From positions 1 to 35,446 of the forward strand of contig CABYOM010000010.1 of the NCBI GenBank assembly GCA_902520595.1: a stretch of DNA of 35,446 nt, written 5' to 3'. Shown piece by piece: positions 31,596-35,446 of this stretch. The position numbers and the translations under genes are program-made. The DNA is from an uncultured Candidatus Poseidoniales archaeon. Lineage in GTDB: Archaea > Thermoplasmatota > Poseidoniia > Poseidoniales > Poseidoniaceae. The notes under the pieces were generated by a model that was not told the origin of the DNA, did not search any database, and saw nothing but the letters and a program-made list of their open reading frames with translations. Position 1 is the stretch's first letter. Each line of letters begins with the position of its first letter.

Positions 31596-32642
31596 ATGCA
31601 AGCGATTGTTGAATGCGTACCTAATATCTCAGAGGGGCGAGATTCAGAGAAGATCGAACGAATTGTTGATGCCGTTCGTGACTTACCAAAATGTGCTGTT
31701 CTTGGTGTAGAGCCTGATAGTGACTACAACAGAACAGTCATCACAATTGCAGGTGAGCCGAATGCAGTCAAGGAGGCAGCTTTCCAACTCATTTGCAAAG
31801 CCATAGAAGAAATTGACATGACTCAGCATGAAGGCGAGCACCCGAGATTAGGTGCGGTCGATGTATGTCCCTTCGTACCGTTGAAAGGGGTTTCAATGGA
31901 TGATTGTACTCAGTTGGCCCGAACATTGGCTAAACGTGTTGGTGAAGAGTGTAATGTCCCAACATTCCTGTATGGTTTTGCTGCACTTCACGAAGAAAAG
32001 AATTTGCTATCAACAATTCGCAAAGGTCAATATGAGGGTTTACAGGCACGATTGTCGGATGGGGTAACCCCCCATTCTGAACATACGCGACTTCCAGATT
32101 TTGGCCCCTGTGAATGGAATGTCGATGCTGAAAAGAGTGGTGCGATAACGATTGGTGCTCGTGAAATTTTAGTTGCTTACAATGTCAACATCGATGAGCC
32201 CGACGCGAAGGTTGCTAAGAAAATAGGTTCGCTCGTGCGCTCCACTGGTCGTTTGATAAAACAAAATGATGGACGTAAAATGAGAGTTCCGGGCATGCTG
32301 GCCATGGTTCAAGGTATGGGGATTTCACTGGAAGCACACGGCATTAGCCAAGTTTCAATGAATCTACGTGATGTTGCCCAATGTCCAATGCATGTGGCTT
32401 TTGAAGCGTGCAAAAGTATCGCCAACGATCACGATGTGAGTGCACCAGGGAGCGAGTTAGTTGGACTGATACCTCTTCAAGCAATGCTTGAATCAGGCCG
32501 TTGGTATGCTGAGTCTGGAGTTACAGACGAACGTTCTCTCGTTGATGCTGCTATTCGTGGCTTAGGCCTGGATTCACTCGGAATGTTTGATCCTGATGAG
32601 AGAATTATTGAATGGGCTTTGAACAAGGCGGTGGGCGAATGA
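31596..32642 (+). CDS. ftcD: Glutamate formiminotransferase
   Basis: 348 residues from ATG 31596; the open frame reaches 31539, overlapping PAN, but the family starts with MQAIVECVPNISEGRD. It moves the formimino group from N-formimino-glutamate to tetrahydrofolate, the final carbon step of histidine breakdown. Blocks: DYNRTVITIAG, GEHPRLGAVDVCPFVPL, PTFLYGFAALHEEKNLL and LVAYNVNIDEPD. In animals this domain is fused to cyclodeaminase; here the two are separate genes sharing an ATGA overlap. Confidence 0.95.
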   Translation: MQAIVECVPNISEGRDSEKIERIVDAVRDLPKCAVLGVEPDSDYNRTVITIAGEPNAVKEAAFQLICKAIEEIDMTQHEGEHPRLGAVDVCPFVPLKGVSMDDCTQLARTLAKRVGEECNVPTFLYGFAALHEEKNLLSTIRKGQYEGLQARLSDGVTPHSEHTRLPDFGPCEWNVDAEKSGAITIGAREILVAYNVNIDEPDAKVAKKIGSLVRSTGRLIKQNDGRKMRVPGMLAMVQGMGISLEAHGISQVSMNLRDVAQCPMHVAFEACKSIANDHDVSAPGSELVGLIPLQAMLESGRWYAESGVTDERSLVDAAIRGLGLDSLGMFDPDERIIEWALNKAVGE

Positions 32643-33268
32643 ACTGGATGGATTTTACTCTTGGTGACTTCCAAGATGCTCTTGCTTCTTCGGAACCAAC
32701 GCCTGGGGGCGGGACTGCTGCTGCAGTCGCACTCGGGCAAGCATCCGCACTTACTAAAATGGTCGTTGGATTAACTGCTGGGAAAGAAAAGTGGAAATCG
32801 GGATGGAGTGACGCTGAAAGGGCAGCAGGAATTGTTGAATCGATATATGCGAGGGCGGGTCAATTAGCCCAACTTGATAGTGACGCTTTTGATGAGGTCA
32901 TGTTGGCATTTCGGATGCCGAAATCTACCGATAGTGAAATTTCAGTTCGTCGCAAAAGCATACGAACAGCGACATTGAGAGCTGCAGAGGTTCCATTCGA
33001 AACAGTACAGTTAGGGATGATGCTCATCTCATGCCTCCAAGGACTAGCAGAGCGCGGAAATGCGAACGCAGTTTCGGATGTAGGTGTTGCGGCACTTCTC
33101 GCTAGCGCAGCTGTAAAAGGTGCATTGTTTAACGTTGAAATTAATCTACAATCATTACCTAAAGAGATGGGAGCAGAAATGCGGACTGAAATCAAGAATG
33201 TAAGACAATCGTGCAGTGAAGTATCACGAGAGATAATGCATGCTGTGCACAATCGAATTGCAGGGTAA
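32639..33268 (+). CDS. fchA: Formimidoyltetrahydrofolate cyclodeaminase
   Basis: 209 residues from ATG 32639, overlapping the previous stop by 4 nt. It releases ammonia from 5-formimino-THF to give 5,10-methenyl-THF. The signature ASSEPTPGGGTAAAVALGQ opens the all-helical fold; LAQLDSDAFDEVM and GNANAVSDVGVAALLASAAV follow. Length matches the stand-alone bacterial enzyme. Its stop codon abuts the metG stop on the other strand without any spacer. Confidence 0.93.
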   Translation: MNWMDFTLGDFQDALASSEPTPGGGTAAAVALGQASALTKMVVGLTAGKEKWKSGWSDAERAAGIVESIYARAGQLAQLDSDAFDEVMLAFRMPKSTDSEISVRRKSIRTATLRAAEVPFETVQLGMMLISCLQGLAERGNANAVSDVGVAALLASAAVKGALFNVEINLQSLPKEMGAEMRTEIKNVRQSCSEVSREIMHAVHNRIAG

Positions 33269-35446
33269 TCAACGAACTTGTGAGCCAGTTGAGATTGGAC
33301 CATCAGTGGTAATCAAGCGCACATTGCCATCTCCGTCATCAGCGGCCAACATCATTCCTTCAGATGTAATGCCTCTTAGAGGTCTAGGCTTGAGATTTGA
33401 AACAAATACAATGCTTTTCCCGACCATTTCATCTGCAGAATAATATTCCTTGAGTCCAGCGCATATAGTGCGGCCATCTTCACTTCCATCATCGATTAAA
33501 ACCACATACAGGCGGTCTGCATTTGGATGGTCGTCTACGGAAATAATTTTTCCAATACGCAAATCGACTTCCATGAACGTTTCAAATTCAAGATAAGTTA
33601 TTCCTTCTGGTGCTTCGGTCATTTGGGTTTCCTCCTTAGGGGTTTTCTTCTTCTTTTTACCACCTTTAACCACGTGGCCCGGTTGTTCTTCAGAATCAGT
33701 CATCTCAACGAGCGACTGTTCCGAGGCGATAATTTCGTCTAAATCAAGGCGTTTAAAGAGAGGTTCAGGCTTTTCGTCGTTCCACGTCATTGGAACACTC
33801 CAATCGATGGCTGAATCCCAGTGGATGTGTGAAACATCACCGGATTGACCTAAGGCAGTCCATAATTTAGCGGAACTAAAAGGCATGAATGGCTGCATGA
33901 CAATGGCAAGATAGCGTGAAATTCGCCAACCGAACGAAAGGGAGGATAACGATTCAATACGTTCTTGATCATAGTTAGGATTTGAACCTCCATCTGTTTC
34001 TGAAAGATATTTCCAAGGTTCAACTGATTGAAGGAGTTGGTTGCCAAATTGGGCCGCGTTCATTGCAAATCGAAGCGCTTCTTTGAATCTGTGCCTCGAC
34101 AAAGATTCGGTAATAGATGAATGCAACTCTTCCAATTTGACTTGAGCATTCAGAGTTCGACCTAAATGGTCAAATTCAACAAAAGGCCCGTTCGGGGATG
34201 CAGGGAGTCGACCACCTAATGTCAAAACACGGTGAACAAAATTGCCATATGCTGCATTAAGTTCGTTGTTTATTTTCTCTACAAAATCTGGCCAGTTGAA
34301 ATCTGTATCGTGATTTTCAGGCATATTGATTCCAAGATAATAACGTAAAGTATCAGGATCAAATCGCTCGAGGAATGAAGGTAACCAAACTGCATGCTTG
34401 CGAGACTTAGAGAATTGTCCGCCTGCTAGCATAAGATATTCCATGGCAGGAACATTGGTCTCGAGAGAAAGATCACCCGGTCCTGGAAGCTGCACTGAAT
34501 CCTCAGAACCCAAACCGTTGTGAGCGTGGTTCAAGCCCATGATGAGGGCAGGCCAAATCACCGTGTGGAATGGAATATTGTCCTTGCCAAGGAAATACAA
34601 ATGGCGAGGTTTTGAGCCATCTGGTGCTACACACCACCAATTTTTCCAAGCATCTTCTCCAAGTTCGTGTTCATTTGCATAATCGGCGGCCCAAATACGT
34701 GCGCAGGTCGAATATCCCTGCACTGCTTCGAACCAAACATAAACACACTTGCCATTCCACTTTGCGTCATCCATTGGGAGAGGAATCCCCCATGAGAGGT
34801 CTCGGGTTACTGCACGCGGGCGAAGGCCCATATCCAACCATTGTTTTGTCATTGCACGTACATTCGATTTCCAAACGTCTTGCTGAGATTCTGCATGTTG
34901 TTCAAGTACTTTTTGAAACAAATCAAGGCGGTAAAAAAGATGCTCCGTATCACGAATTTCAATTTGGGCAGAAGGATTCATCTTCGAGACCGGATTTTTA
35001 AGTTCAGACGACTCGTATGTTGCGCCACAAGTATCGCACTGGTCGCCTCTTGCACCATCATCACCACATGCTGGACACGTCCCCTCGACATACCTGTCTG
35101 GGAGAAATCGGCCATTGCCGTCGTCATTGAGCTCGTAATATTGTTCCATAATTTTCGTTTCAAACAATTCCGCATTCATCAGTTTTACGAAGTTCTCTTG
35201 GACCATTTTTTTATGTCGTGGATCTGTAGTGCGATTGAACAAAGCACCACCATATTCAACACCCCTCACATCAATATTAGGCTCCCAGGTACAACCTAAA
35301 TCGAGTAGTGCTTGCTTGTTCATCACGTGGTACTGGTCGACAACCGATTGAGGAGTGGTTGAGTTTTGCTCTGCTGAAACGGTAATTGGGGTTCCGTGTT
35401 CATCTGAACCAGATACCATCAATACGCGATTACCCCGTGCCCGTTC
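33269..35446 (-). CDS. metG: Methionyl-tRNA synthetase with C-terminal tRNA-binding domain (N-terminus cut by window edge)
   Basis: About 725 residues are visible and the frame is still open at the right edge; the first ~35 residues with the HIGH motif are missing. VSGSDEHGTP is the Rossmann start. The zinc knuckle has CPACGDDGARGDQCDTCG. The class I KMSKS loop reads QFSKS in LAGGQFSKSRK, so its first Lys is Gln while the catalytic second Lys is kept. The anticodon-binding helices follow. After a Lys-rich linker (GGKKKKKTPKEE) comes a Trbp111-type OB domain (about the last 110 residues: FMEVDLRIGKI, HPNADRLYVV, LKPRPLRGITSEGM), which strengthens tRNA binding. Translation function, cytoplasm. 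Confidence 0.96.
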   Translation of the reverse strand, partial: ERARGNRVLMVSGSDEHGTPITVSAEQNSTTPQSVVDQYHVMNKQALLDLGCTWEPNIDVRGVEYGGALFNRTTDPRHKKMVQENFVKLMNAELFETKIMEQYYELNDDGNGRFLPDRYVEGTCPACGDDGARGDQCDTCGATYESSELKNPVSKMNPSAQIEIRDTEHLFYRLDLFQKVLEQHAESQQDVWKSNVRAMTKQWLDMGLRPRAVTRDLSWGIPLPMDDAKWNGKCVYVWFEAVQGYSTCARIWAADYANEHELGEDAWKNWWCVAPDGSKPRHLYFLGKDNIPFHTVIWPALIMGLNHAHNGLGSEDSVQLPGPGDLSLETNVPAMEYLMLAGGQFSKSRKHAVWLPSFLERFDPDTLRYYLGINMPENHDTDFNWPDFVEKINNELNAAYGNFVHRVLTLGGRLPASPNGPFVEFDHLGRTLNAQVKLEELHSSITESLSRHRFKEALRFAMNAAQFGNQLLQSVEPWKYLSETDGGSNPNYDQERIESLSSLSFGWRISRYLAIVMQPFMPFSSAKLWTALGQSGDVSHIHWDSAIDWSVPMTWNDEKPEPLFKRLDLDEIIASEQSLVEMTDSEEQPGHVVKGGKKKKKTPKEETQMTEAPEGITYLEFETFMEVDLRIGKIISVDDHPNADRLYVVLIDDGSEDGRTICAGLKEYYSADEMVGKSIVFVSNLKPRPLRGITSEGMMLAADDGDGNVRLITTDGPISTGSQVR

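Overview
The window looks like a chromosomal segment from an uncultivated marine euryarchaeon. The best fit is Marine Group II (Candidatus Poseidoniales, Thermoplasmatota), which is an inference from gene content. Archaeal markers are ribosomal proteins S19e, L39e, L31e and S17e, PDCD5, Tsr3, MBF1, Kae1, a PAN-type proteasomal ATPase with an HbYX tail, and TATA boxes about 26 bases upstream of probable start sites. Bacterial-type enzymes are mixed in: FolE type IA, MsrB, histidine utilisation with folate chemistry, and FKBP. No phage, IS element or CRISPR array was seen.

Layout. 1-1561 (minus): a secreted beta-rich surface protein, cut by the window edge, and a membrane-anchored protein. 1710-4325 (plus): a translation operon (S19e, PDCD5, L39e, L31e, S17e, an unknown 76-residue protein, a TrmJ-like methyltransferase). 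4326-7332 (minus): a five-gene 7-deazaguanine (preQ0/archaeosine precursor) operon of RHH regulator, folE, queE, a queC-msrB fusion and queD. 7464-8969 (plus): a class III aminotransferase. 8966-15580 (minus): kae1, a basic unknown protein, an FKBP, methylmalonyl-CoA mutase large subunit, methylmalonyl-CoA epimerase and a two-gene ABC-2 transporter. 15639-17872 (plus): hutI, an ABM-like small protein, a DUF5679-like zinc-ribbon protein and tRNA-Val(GAC). 17958-20154 (minus): two zinc-ribbon/acidic proteins, the larger a four-EF-hand membrane protein. 20239-21126 (plus): a DUF835-like protein. 21123-24703 (minus): hutU-hutH. 24767-30203 (minus): MBF1, Tsr3, FdhD, an FdhF/YdeP-like molybdoenzyme and an MFS transporter. 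30322-33268 (plus): PAN, glutamate formiminotransferase and cyclodeaminase. 33269 to the right edge (minus): methionyl-tRNA synthetase, missing its N-terminus.

How the genes work together. HutH, HutU, HutI, formiminotransferase and cyclodeaminase form a complete route from histidine to glutamate plus methenyl-tetrahydrofolate, spread over three transcription units. FolE, QueD, QueE and QueC form a complete GTP-to-preQ0 route. Methylmalonyl-CoA mutase and epimerase point to propionyl-CoA or odd-chain/branched amino-acid catabolism. Together this suggests an aerobic heterotroph feeding on protein and amino acids.

The strongest oddities are: a QueC whose four zinc cysteines are all replaced while the surrounding motif is kept, fused to an intact MsrB; a probably leaderless RHH regulator with a tandem 11-bp repeat next to its TATA box at the head of that operon; a membrane protein with four ideal EF-hands, two zinc ribbons and an acidic linker built from a 60-bp tandem repeat; and all four protein-coding convergent gene pairs abutting or overlapping by at most 4 nt. 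The largest stretch without a gene is 258 bp (17319-17576) and holds only an imperfect hairpin and a TATA-like element.
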